From: DASQHW01 sp038209365
Lineage (GTDB): Bacteria; Actinomycetota; Acidimicrobiia; IMCC26256; PALSA-610
Assembly (NCBI GenBank): GCA_038209365.1
Contig: JBBQXS010000009.1
Span: 1-64,000, forward strand
Length of the DNA: 64,000 nucleotides
Direction: 5' to 3'
The notes below the pieces were generated by a model. It saw nothing but the letters and a program-made list of their open reading frames with translations, was not told the DNA's origin and made no database searches. Below are positions 1 through 7,275 of this stretch, piece after piece. Position numbers and translations under genes: made by a program. Position 1 is the first letter of the stretch, and each line of letters starts with the position of its first letter.

Positions 1-48
1 GAGATCGACACCCCCCAGGCGAAAGTCGTCGAGCTGACAGATTTGTAG
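1..48 (+). pseudogene. Fragment: last 15 codons of a second copy of the DUF1214 gene
   Basis: Read from base 1, frame 1 gives the last 15 residues of the DUF1214 protein encoded on the other strand (ending VVELTDL) and then TAG. The nucleotides are identical to that gene's 3' end over this stretch. The copy runs off the left edge, so whether a full second gene exists cannot be seen. Its identity, together with the flanking inverted repeat, makes an assembly artefact the likelier explanation. Confidence 0.5.
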
Positions 49-249
49 GGGCGAGGGGCGTGTGTGGGGTGGGGTGTTTTGGACCCCCCCCCCGCCCCCA
101 AACCGCCCCGCCAACCACGGGGTTGAGGGGGTGGGGGCGGAGGTGGGGGTTGGGGGGTTTTGGGGGGTGAAAAACCCCCCCCCCACCCACGCCCCTCGCC
201 CCTACAAATCTGTCAGCTCGACGACTTTCGCCTGGGGGGTGTCGATCTC
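1..249. repeat. Near-perfect inverted repeat at the window edge with G/C-tract loop
   Basis: Positions 1-69 are the reverse complement of 181-249 with one mismatch (position 63 against 187). The right arm contains the 3' end of the DUF1214 gene and its stop codon. The left arm repeats that end in the opposite orientation. The roughly 110-base loop is made of long G and C tracts (for example 123-168) that could form G-quadruplexes or hairpins and that partly continue the symmetry. Such a structure at the very start of a sequence is typical of a contig-end or amplification chimera, but a real inverted duplication cannot be excluded. Confidence 0.85.
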
Positions 250-1314
250 GCCGACGGGGAGGAAGTAACGCCAGAACACCATGCCGAACGGGCGGCCCTC
301 GGTGTCGAGCCAGTTCGCCACACCCGGATCGCGGTGCGCGATGACCATACGGAACGAGCCGTCGGCATCGACCTTCGTCTGGGCGCGATTCAACGACACC
401 TGGCGGTGGGCGTAGTCGTATGTCTGCAGGTGCCGGTTCCAGAGCGACACGTTCGCGCATCGGCATTCCGGCCACCGTCCGGTGATCACGAGCGCTTCGT
501 CGGGCCCGAGCACGTACGGCGCCATGCTGTACGCGGCATCGAGCGCGGCGAGCGCGTGATTGCCGGGGGTCACCGGCTGCGGGAACGCGTTCGGCTCGCG
601 CGAGACGAACGCCGGTTGGTCGCCCTCGCCCGGCTTCGTCTGCTCGAGTGAGCGCGAGCGCACATAGCGCTCGACGCGCCGCAGCCCGGCCGCGACCGTC
701 GCATCCGACGGCGGTGGCAGCGGCGGCAGGTCGTCGAGCAGCTCGATCTCGAGCGCGACGTCCGGGATCGGCGGGATACCCGGCGAGCGTTCCTGTTCCC
801 AGTAGTGACGCGTCGTGATCTGCGACGCATCCGGTTCCAGCGCGATCCAGTTGCGGTCGCGCGGCGATCCACCGAGGTAGATCTCGAAGCGGCCGTCACC
901 GTCGATATCGAATTGCGTGTCGTTCAACACGCCGGCGGTGCGCTGCGGGAACCCGCCGTCCGCCGCGCCCGCCTCCACCGTGAACGACACGTACACCGCG
1001 CCCGCAGTCTGCCCGCGCACGCGGTACGAGTACTGCGACGAGACCGCGGCGTCGAAATAGATTGCGTCGGCGTTGTCGCCGAGGCTCTTGCGCGTCGACG
1101 TCACGATCTGACGGAACACCGGCTGGCGCGGATCGTCGTCGAAATGGCCCACGAGCCCGCCTTCGAGCAGATTCGACACCAATCGCAGCGCGCCCGCGGT
1201 GTCGTCGGGTGTCGTGAGCCCCCATTCCGCGCCCGCGAAGCGGTCGGCCACTTCTCGCAGCGTGTCGAGGAGCTCGTCGAGCGCGGCTCGACTCTCGCTC
1301 GTTGCATCCGCCAT
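202..1314 (-). CDS. DUF1214 domain-containing protein
   Basis: A 370-residue protein with no obvious signal peptide or membrane segment. The C-terminal third (about residues 250-365) has the look of the DUF1214 family: an aromatic-rich stretch with CRCANVSLWNRHLQTYDY, then a segment with RDPG and NWLDT followed by GMVFWRYF. DUF1214 proteins are often annotated near sulfatase, P450 or lipid-related genes, but their biochemical function is unknown. The ATG at 1314 (MADATSES) is chosen over a longer upstream reading because the upstream residues are arginine-rich and poorly protein-like. The gene is divergent from the small gene at 1344, 29 bases away. Its 3' end lies inside the inverted repeat at the window edge. 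Confidence 0.8.
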   Translation of the reverse strand: MADATSESRAALDELLDTLREVADRFAGAEWGLTTPDDTAGALRLVSNLLEGGLVGHFDDDPRQPVFRQIVTSTRKSLGDNADAIYFDAAVSSQYSYRVRGQTAGAVYVSFTVEAGAADGGFPQRTAGVLNDTQFDIDGDGRFEIYLGGSPRDRNWIALEPDASQITTRHYWEQERSPGIPPIPDVALEIELLDDLPPLPPPSDATVAAGLRRVERYVRSRSLEQTKPGEGDQPAFVSREPNAFPQPVTPGNHALAALDAAYSMAPYVLGPDEALVITGRWPECRCANVSLWNRHLQTYDYAHRQVSLNRAQTKVDADGSFRMVIAHRDPGVANWLDTEGRPFGMVFWRYFLPVGEIDTPQAKVVELTDL

Positions 1315-1343
1315 GCGTGCGACGCTACACGGGACCATTCGAG

Positions 1344-1640
1344 ATGGGTAGCGTCGACGCGGTGGACGACACCGAACGAGTCGCAAAGCTGCTCGACGAG
1401 GTCGCGGAGACGCATCACCGCGTGTACCGCATCACCGATGGCGCCGACGACGACTGGGCGTCTTGGTACGCGGACTGGTTGTTGAAGCTCTCGGAGCTTC
1501 CCGCGATCCTCGGCACGACACCGGTTCGCAGTGAGCTCGTCTATGTGCTCGTGGATCTCGACAAGCAGTACACGAGCGCGCAGCCGGCCGACCCCTGGCC
1601 GCACTACTACGCCCGCGAGCTCGTCAACCGATTCGGTTGA
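1344..1640 (+). CDS. Small conserved-type hypothetical protein (98 aa)
   Basis: An acidic 98-residue protein beginning MGSVDAVDDTERV. It has an amphipathic helical N-terminal half and a tryptophan/tyrosine-rich middle (DDWASWYADWLL, then DKQYTSAQPADPWPHYYA). I do not recognise a named family. It ends four bases before the methyltransferase start, so the two are probably co-transcribed along with the kinase-like gene that follows. The inner ATG at 1344 is preferred over the ATG at 1302 because 1302 lies within the 5' end of the divergent DUF1214 gene. No catalytic motif is visible. Confidence 0.65.
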   Translation: MGSVDAVDDTERVAKLLDEVAETHHRVYRITDGADDDWASWYADWLLKLSELPAILGTTPVRSELVYVLVDLDKQYTSAQPADPWPHYYARELVNRFG

Positions 1641-1644
1641 GCGA

Positions 1645-2391
1645 ATGAACCACGACGCCGGTGAGTACGGCGCACGGATCGGCGACCGGTACGACGACAT
1701 CTACGCGGGCGTATTCGACACGGACGGCGCGGTCGCGCTCCTGGCCGAGCTCGCCGATGGCGGCGCGGTGTTGGAGCTCGGCGTCGGTACCGGCCGCATC
1801 GCGATTCCGCTGAGCGAGCGCGGCGTGGAGGTACACGGGGTCGACGGCTCGCCGGTGATGCTCGAACGCCTCGCAGCCAAGCCGGGCGGCGCGCGTATTC
1901 CGACGTCGTGCGGTGACTTCACCGAGGTGCGCGTCGACCGCGAGTTCTCGGTCGTCGCGCTGCTGATCAACACGATCTATGCGCTTCCGGACCAGGACGC
2001 ACAAGTGCAGTGCTTCGCCAACGCGGCGCGTCACCTGGAGCCCGGCGGCCGCTTCGTCGTCGAGGCATGGGTACCGGATCCGCCCGGCAATGACGACCGC
2101 TTGCGCGTACGCGGCCGGAGGCTCGCGACCGGGCTGGCGGGCCTCGTGATCGAGGACCACGATCCGACGCGACAACTCCTTTCGACCACCCAGATCGTGC
2201 TGGGCGAAGACGGCCGCATGGTGTCGTTCCCGGTCGTGCATCGTTACGCGTGGCCGGCCGAGCTCGACATGATGGCCAAGCACGTCGGCCTTGCGTTCGA
2301 ACACCGTTGGGCAGACTGGCGCCGTGCACCGTTCACCCGCTACAGCGAGAACCACGTTTCGGTGTGGCGGAAGGGAGACGCACGCATGTGA
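1645..2391 (+). CDS. Class I SAM-dependent methyltransferase
   Basis: A 248-residue Rossmann-type methyltransferase. Motif I is at about residues 42-56 (VLELGVGTGRIAIPL), followed by an acidic strand end (VHGVDGS) for the adenosylmethionine ribose, then CGDFTEV and a hydrophobic strand (VVALLINTIYALP) corresponding to motifs II-IV. The C-terminal half is a substrate-binding lid, so the acceptor cannot be told from sequence. The ATG at 1645 is four bases after the previous stop. The last codons ATGTGA overlap the GTG start of the next gene by four bases, which indicates translational coupling with a kinase-like partner. Confidence 0.88.
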   Translation: MNHDAGEYGARIGDRYDDIYAGVFDTDGAVALLAELADGGAVLELGVGTGRIAIPLSERGVEVHGVDGSPVMLERLAAKPGGARIPTSCGDFTEVRVDREFSVVALLINTIYALPDQDAQVQCFANAARHLEPGGRFVVEAWVPDPPGNDDRLRVRGRRLATGLAGLVIEDHDPTRQLLSTTQIVLGEDGRMVSFPVVHRYAWPAELDMMAKHVGLAFEHRWADWRRAPFTRYSENHVSVWRKGDARM

Positions 2392-3488
2392 GTCTCGTCC
2401 TTGTCGACGAAGAGGTCCGTGCCGTCCTCGGCGTGGGCATGGACGAGGTGTCCGTCGAGCAGCTGTACGAACCTGTCGCGTCGGCGAGCATCGGCATCTG
2501 GCGCGTGCGCGCGGGCGACGGATCAGCGGTGTTGAAGCTCACGGCACACTCCGGCGCCGGACACGAGAACTGGCGGTCTGGTGAAGATCCGGCGCATTGG
2601 TACTACTGGCGACGCGAAGCGCTCGCATACGAGTCCGGATTGCTCGGAACGCTGACCGGAGGGCTGCGCGCGCCGCACTGCAACCTCGTCGGCGCGCGGC
2701 CGGACGGCAGCGTCGCGTTGTGGTTGGAGGATCTTTCCGGCGTCCCGGGGCAGCAGTGGCCACTGGCGCGCTACGAACAGGCCGCGCGTCATCTCGGCCG
2801 GACCCAGGGCGTGTACGTGACCGGGCACCCGCTTCCCGACGAGCCCTGGTTGAGCCGGGACTGGATGCGGACGTATCTGCGTCAACGCGACGGCGACTTC
2901 CGGCTCGTCGGCCAATCCGCGTCGTGGGACCATCCGCTCCTTGCCGGGGACTTTGCAGAACCACCGATCGGTCGCCTGCACGCGATGCGGGCGGACCAAT
3001 CGCGTCTGCTCGATGCGCTCGATGGCTTGCCCCGCACCCTGTGCCATCGTGATCTCCACCCCGCGAACCTCTTTGCCGACGGCAACAGCGACGACACGAC
3101 GGTCGCGATCGACTGGTCGTTTGTCGGCATCGGCGCGTTGGGCGAGGACGCGGGCAACCTCGTGCCGGACAGTGTGCTCGACTTCCACGTCGACCCCGGC
3201 CACATCGACGAGCTGTACGAGCTCGTCGCACGCGGCTACGAATCGGGGTTGCGTGATTCGGGCTGGGACGGACCGCATGCGCTCGTACGACTCGGTATGG
3301 CATCGACGATGGCGGCCAAGTACGCGTGGATCGCGCCCGCGATCCTTCGGGCCGCGACCGAGAACCGTCAGATGCTCAACCGCCGGCCCATCACCGAGGC
3401 GTTGTGCTGGTGGGCGCCGACCGTGCGGTTCTTGCTCGACCGTGCCGACGAGGCCCGCGAGCTCGTCGGTGCAGACGCATTGGAGTGA
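2388..3488 (+). CDS. Aminoglycoside/choline-kinase-like phosphotransferase (APH family)
   Basis: A 366-residue protein of the APH/choline kinase fold. The catalytic loop HRDLHPAN is at about residues 219-226 and the metal-binding aspartate at about residue 242 (AIDWSFVG). An N-terminal lobe of mixed strands carries a lysine in SAVLKLTAH. Members phosphorylate small hydroxyl-bearing molecules such as aminoglycosides, choline, sugars or macrolides. The substrate here is unknown and resistance should not be assumed. The GTG start at 2388 gives a GTGA overlap with the methyltransferase stop and begins cleanly with VSLVLVDEEV. A longer reading would run through the methyltransferase gene. Confidence 0.85.
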   Translation: MSLVLVDEEVRAVLGVGMDEVSVEQLYEPVASASIGIWRVRAGDGSAVLKLTAHSGAGHENWRSGEDPAHWYYWRREALAYESGLLGTLTGGLRAPHCNLVGARPDGSVALWLEDLSGVPGQQWPLARYEQAARHLGRTQGVYVTGHPLPDEPWLSRDWMRTYLRQRDGDFRLVGQSASWDHPLLAGDFAEPPIGRLHAMRADQSRLLDALDGLPRTLCHRDLHPANLFADGNSDDTTVAIDWSFVGIGALGEDAGNLVPDSVLDFHVDPGHIDELYELVARGYESGLRDSGWDGPHALVRLGMASTMAAKYAWIAPAILRAATENRQMLNRRPITEALCWWAPTVRFLLDRADEARELVGADALE

Positions 3489-3497
3489 CCGCCTCGC

Positions 3498-4937
3498 TCA
3501 GACGGCGAACCCGACCCGCTCGTAGTAGCCCAGGTGCAGCGCGACCTCGAACGGTGTCGGTGAGAGCTCGCCGTACGCCGCCGACGCCGCGTCTGCCGTG
3601 CATGGTGCGTCCGGCGCGTCGATCTTGACGTCGAGGTCGAAGCCCGGCTCCGGGTCACCCCGACCACGCACGAGAGTCTCGCCGAGATTGTTGGCGTTCC
3701 GATCGCGCTTCGTGAGGAACCACTTGTCGGTGGCGGCGCCCGGACCGCGCGCCGGGGCGCCCAGGAACCGCCACTCGATGAACCGCAGGACCGAGGTGTG
3801 GTCATAACGCGTGTGATCGACATAGCCCGGCTGTGCGTAGGGGGAGGCGAGCACCGTCGGGACACGGAATCCGGCTTGCGCGAAGTTGTCCTCGTCGTTG
3901 TTGCTCGCCCGCCCATCCGGCAGGATCGGGGGTGCGACGTGGTCGAAGAACCCGCCCCACTCGTCGTAGGTGAGCACGAACAGTCCGCGCTCCCACTGCG
4001 GCGACGTGGCGAACGCGGTGAACGCGTCGAGCACGAACTTCTGTGCGGCGCGGGGATCGCCGTGCGGATGGTCGTCAGTGCGGTTGTCGCCGGTGAAGGT
4101 CGGGCTCACGAACGCGACCTTGGGCAGCTCGCCCGCGGCCGCGTCGGCCTTGAACTCGTCGATCTTGCGCAGGTGGGGATTCATACGCTCGCCCCACAGG
4201 AGGAGCGGCGGGAGGTCGCTGTAGTACTCGGCCACGGGAACGTTCGCAGCGGCGAGCCGGTCGACGATGGTGGGCCACGTGAACCCGCCCTGCGCCAGCG
4301 GCAGGAAGTTGTCCTTGTGACCGCCGGATTGCCCCGAGAGCAGGTACTCGCGGTTGGGGTAGGTCGGCCCGAGCACCGACGCGTGCCAGCGGTCGCACAC
4401 GGTGAAACGGCGTGCGAGCAGGTCGTACAGCGGGAGGTCGGCACCCTCGAAGTACGACAGCGCGAACTCGTCGTTGCCGCTCCCCGCCGCGAGGAAGCCC
4501 CCGTCGCGCTCGGCGCGCCCGGCGTCCCAACCGTGGCCCGGGTCGGGATGGCCGCAGCCGCGCCATGGCTGCGCGTCCTTGCTCAGCGCGCGCCGGAAGG
4601 TGTCGACGGACTTCCCGCCGGGCCCGGGGAACTTCTGAAACGAGTTGCCGTCGATCGCGAAGCCGGCGCCGTAGCGCGATCGTCCTTGCTCGAGGTAGCG
4701 CTGGTCGCGCGCGAGCCATCCGAGATAGCTGTCGAAGGAGCGGTTCTCCATCATCGCGACGACCACCGTGTCGATGCCGCTGTCCGCCGGCGCGCCGTCG
4801 AGCACCGACGCCGGGCGGGGCGAGGTGGTGGTCGTGGCCGGGCCGGCTTTCGCCTTGGAGCCGCCGCCGCTGCACTGGGCCAAGACCGCCGCCGCACCGG
4901 CCATCGCGCTCAGGCGCAGGAACTCCCGCCGATCCAT
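3498..4937 (-). CDS. Secreted phosphoesterase of the phospholipase C / acid phosphatase (AcpA) family
   Basis: A 479-residue exported enzyme. The N-terminus has a twin-arginine type motif (DRREFLRLS) and a hydrophobic stretch ending in a lipobox-like LAQC. This suggests Tat export and lipid anchoring near residue 21, followed by a Gly/Ser/Thr-rich linker. The catalytic core shows MMENRSFDSY near the mature N-terminus, DDHPHGD in the middle, YDEWGGFFDHV and YDHTSVLRFIEWRF, which are the metal and nucleophile motifs of the non-specific phospholipase C/AcpA family. Family members hydrolyse phospholipids or phosphomonoesters outside the membrane. The ATG at 4937 is chosen because it places the Tat motif at the very N-terminus. 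It converges on the APH-like gene with a 9-base gap. Confidence 0.92.
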   Translation of the reverse strand: MDRREFLRLSAMAGAAAVLAQCSGGGSKAKAGPATTTTSPRPASVLDGAPADSGIDTVVVAMMENRSFDSYLGWLARDQRYLEQGRSRYGAGFAIDGNSFQKFPGPGGKSVDTFRRALSKDAQPWRGCGHPDPGHGWDAGRAERDGGFLAAGSGNDEFALSYFEGADLPLYDLLARRFTVCDRWHASVLGPTYPNREYLLSGQSGGHKDNFLPLAQGGFTWPTIVDRLAAANVPVAEYYSDLPPLLLWGERMNPHLRKIDEFKADAAAGELPKVAFVSPTFTGDNRTDDHPHGDPRAAQKFVLDAFTAFATSPQWERGLFVLTYDEWGGFFDHVAPPILPDGRASNNDEDNFAQAGFRVPTVLASPYAQPGYVDHTRYDHTSVLRFIEWRFLGAPARGPGAATDKWFLTKRDRNANNLGETLVRGRGDPEPGFDLDVKIDAPDAPCTADAASAAYGELSPTPFEVALHLGYYERVGFAV

Positions 4938-5223
4938 GTCGCCGGACGCTACAACCCGCCTGCCGGCTCGCCGTGCGGCGTCGAACTCCCCAATGGCGGT
5001 CCGCACCGCGTCACCGGTGGTTATCGCCTGTTCGCCGTCACGTCACCATCCACCCGTTCGGCTGTCCAAAGGATGACGATGGCAATCGATGCCACCTTCG
5101 GCGGGGACTGATCCTCTCGAGCTGGTCGCGCTCGCGCGGCGCCTCGGGATCCCGGCCGACGATGCGATTCAGCTCGTGGTTCGGCACCTCGACCATCGAG
5201 CGGTCGACGGGTCCACCACTCCG
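4938..5223. other. Gene-poor stretch
   Basis: Between the phosphoesterase start and the next small gene. A forward reading starting at 5089 (MPPSAGTDPLELVALARRLG) is open to 5352, but it has no convincing ribosome site and becomes arginine-rich, so it is not called. The segment next to 4937 should hold the phosphoesterase promoter. I see no clear -35/-10 pair. Confidence 0.4.
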
Positions 5224-5415
5224 CTAGGCAGCGCGGTCGAGACGGCGAAGCGCCACTGGCGGCGTCGTCGCGCGCGGCGGCGGAAGGGCGCCGATGATCT
5301 CCATCCCGGCGCCGAGACCCACGCTCGACGCGAGCAGGGCAGAAAGGTCTGAGGCCGGCACCCCGGCGTCGAGCATCCACCGCGTGAGAGTTCCTGCAGA
5401 AGTTGCGTCACGCAC
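5224..5415 (-). CDS. Small hypothetical protein (63 aa)
   Basis: A 63-residue reading beginning with GTG at 5415. A perfect AAGGAG ribosome-binding site lies at 5424-5429, seven to eight bases upstream, which is the main reason to call it. The product has a helical start (TSAGTLTRWMLDAG), an alanine/serine-rich middle with GLGAGMEIIGALPPP, and a basic end. No family is recognised. An upstream AT-rich patch (5455-5480) with TTGTCA on the minus strand could be its promoter. A chance frame is possible. Confidence 0.45.
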   Translation of the reverse strand: MRDATSAGTLTRWMLDAGVPASDLSALLASSVGLGAGMEIIGALPPPRATTPPVALRRLDRAA

Positions 5416-5528
5416 CGTTGAATCTCCTTGCCGACCATTCCGACCGGGCATACTCAACTAAGACGATTGACAAAGTAGACTAGGGCGGCGTGGGAAGTCA
5501 AGGGTCCCGGCGGTGCGTACGCGCAAAT

Positions 5529-5578
5529 GTCCAACAGATTGGACCGCCAGCCCGCCACAGGCGGGCTGAGCGTCCAAA
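5529..5578. repeat. Composite palindromic repeat, copy A
   Basis: A central perfect 9-bp hairpin (CAGCCCGCC at 5548-5556, loop ACA, GGCGGGCTG at 5560-5568) is followed by AGCGTCCAA. It is preceded by GTCCAACAGATTGG, a degenerate form of the CCAATCAGATTGG flank seen in copy B at 15364-15422. It lies downstream of the cupin gene (minus strand) and could act as its terminator. The shared flanks show it belongs to a dispersed repeat family and is not a random hairpin. Confidence 0.8.
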
Positions 5579-5653
5579 CCCGGCCCGAGTCGTCAGTACG
5601 CGGCGACAACCTTCGTCATGTGGCCGCCTCGGCGGGGACGGCACGCGTGCGAG

Positions 5654-6034
5654 TCAGTGGGACGTGTAGTCGATGCTCGGGGCGTCCTTGACCGCCACCG
5701 CGAAACAGAAGCAGTGGATCGCGCCTCCGCCCGTCGGCGCCAAGCTGTGCACCTTGTCGGGCGGGATGTACACGAGGTCACCGGGCTGCACGTCGCGGTC
5801 CTCGCCGTCGACAGTCATGACACCGCGGCCCGACATGACGAAGTAGAACTCGTGCGTGGGATGCGAGTGCGGGAATACGGCGCCACCCGCCGCGACCTCG
5901 AACTCGTTGACGAGCTCGAGGTAACCGCCGCCGGTGAGTTGTTTCATCTCGCGGGGTTGCACGAGGTACCACACCGGAACCGTGCCGTTGTGCTCGATCT
6001 CGGGCTCAACGTCGACAATCGAACGGACGTCCAT
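5654..6034 (-). CDS. Cupin-domain protein
   Basis: A 126-residue single-domain cupin. Motif 1 is GGAVFPHSHPTHEFYFVMSG, with two histidines and a glutamate to hold a metal. Motif 2 is GDLVYIPPDKVHSL, with the third histidine. The two are separated by a short intermotif region (RGVMTVDGEDRDVQP). Small cupins bind Fe, Mn or Zn and may be dioxygenases, isomerases or sensors; the reaction here is unknown. The ATG at 6034 (MDVRSIVDVE) is preferred to 6109 because the extra N-terminal residues are basic and unlike the family. It is divergent from the PhyH-like dioxygenase gene, with 121 bases between the starts. Confidence 0.88.
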   Translation of the reverse strand: MDVRSIVDVEPEIEHNGTVPVWYLVQPREMKQLTGGGYLELVNEFEVAAGGAVFPHSHPTHEFYFVMSGRGVMTVDGEDRDVQPGDLVYIPPDKVHSLAPTGGGAIHCFCFAVAVKDAPSIDYTSH

Positions 6035-6155
6035 CTCGCGAGCCTGGCTTCGCGCCGCCGCCGCGGTCAACCCTCGCACGGAACTGCGACCGAACTTTGC
6101 GACGCGCACTGCGCCGGATCTACTCTTTTGGGTTCATGAGCGCGGAGAGGACGTG

Positions 6156-7256
6156 ATGCGACTCTCTTCACGTCGACGTGCCGCGGCGGTCCCGCCGAGC
6201 TGGCGTCTGGGGTTCGGCAGTGATCCCAACCGCATGTTGGCCGCCGCGGACCGCTTGGTCGCCGACGACAAGGCGGTCGACGCGCTGCGGTTGTTGACCC
6301 GAGCGAATCGCCGGCGACGCGATGCAAGGATCGCGCAGCGGATCGTCGAGCTTCGCTTCGACGCGTTCGGGCAAACGCAGTGGACGAGCGATCTGCCTCC
6401 ATGGCCGGAGAACGTCCCGGATCTCTTCCCCACTTCCGGACTCCCGGAAATCGCGAGCGAGCACCTCACGGCTGAACGACTTCGAAGCGCGATCGTGCAT
6501 CACGGCTCGTTGATTGTGCGCGGCTTCGCGAAGGACCGCGACGTCGACCGACTCGTCGTCGACATCGACAGAGCATTCGCCGCCTACGATGCCGTTGCCG
6601 CGCAACGCGATCCGGCGGATCTCCGCGGGTGGTTCGTGCCCTACAGACACGACCGAACGAGCGATCGTCCATTGAAGCGCGCGTCCGGGTCTGTGCTCGC
6701 CGTCGACTCGCCTCCGGCGATGGCAGACCTGGTGGAGGTGTTCGAGCGCGGCGGCGTCGGTCGGCTCGCGCAGGACTATTTCGGTGAGCGCCCCGCGGCA
6801 TTGGCAAAGAAGTGGAGCCTGCGGAAGGTGCCGCGGGACGCGAACACCGGCGATTGGCACCAGGACGGTGCGTTCATGGGAGGGGGCATACGATCGCTCA
6901 ACGTGTGGCTGACGCTGACCCACTGCGGTGACAATGCGCCGGGTCTGGATGTTGTCGGTCGCCGCTTCGACCATGTCCTGCCGACGGGCACCGAGGGCGC
7001 GTATTTCGCGTGGAGCGTCGGGCCGCCCGTCGCACAGAGGGCCGCGGCGGGCTCCGTCGTGCGGCCGGTGTTCGAGGCCGGCGACGCAATGCTCTTCGAC
7101 CACTTCTGTCTTCACCGAACGGCCGTCGATCCCGGCATGACCCATGACCGTTACGCGATCGAGTCGTGGTTCCTCGCTCCTTCGACCTACGGCGCCATGA
7201 GCGCGTCCGACGGGCAGGACTACGCACCGCGGGACCAGATCCCGATCGTCTACTGA
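6156..7256 (+). CDS. Phytanoyl-CoA dioxygenase (PhyH)-like Fe(II)/2-oxoglutarate oxygenase
   Basis: A 366-residue protein. The first ~75 residues form basic helices resembling a degenerate TPR-type repeat (NRMLAAADRLVADDKAVDALRLL). The rest is a PhyH-type double-stranded beta-helix with the metal triad H235-x-D237 (DWHQDGAFMGGG) and a distal His near residue 320 (DHFCLHRT). A basic residue that could bind 2-oxoglutarate follows (the Arg in DRYAIESW). Family members hydroxylate lipids, ectoine or natural products. Start: the ATG at 6156 has GGAGAGG at 6144-6150, a good ribosome site. It converges with the SGNH hydrolase gene, 19 bases apart. Confidence 0.85.
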   Translation: MRLSSRRRAAAVPPSWRLGFGSDPNRMLAAADRLVADDKAVDALRLLTRANRRRRDARIAQRIVELRFDAFGQTQWTSDLPPWPENVPDLFPTSGLPEIASEHLTAERLRSAIVHHGSLIVRGFAKDRDVDRLVVDIDRAFAAYDAVAAQRDPADLRGWFVPYRHDRTSDRPLKRASGSVLAVDSPPAMADLVEVFERGGVGRLAQDYFGERPAALAKKWSLRKVPRDANTGDWHQDGAFMGGGIRSLNVWLTLTHCGDNAPGLDVVGRRFDHVLPTGTEGAYFAWSVGPPVAQRAAAGSVVRPVFEAGDAMLFDHFCLHRTAVDPGMTHDRYAIESWFLAPSTYGAMSASDGQDYAPRDQIPIVY

Positions 7257-7275
7257 GGGGAACGTGCCTCGCAGC

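Noticed and set aside
2388..3488. Antibiotic-resistance kinase
   Set aside because: Only the broad APH fold is visible; no substrate residues allow an aminoglycoside-specific call.
3798..5111. 437-codon forward frame opposite the phosphoesterase
   Set aside because: Its only support is openness; the reverse strand encodes a complete Tat-exported enzyme.
5089..5352. Possible 87-codon forward gene
   Set aside because: The first 45 residues look protein-like, but there is no ribosome site and the end turns into arginine runs; the reverse frame has a better start.
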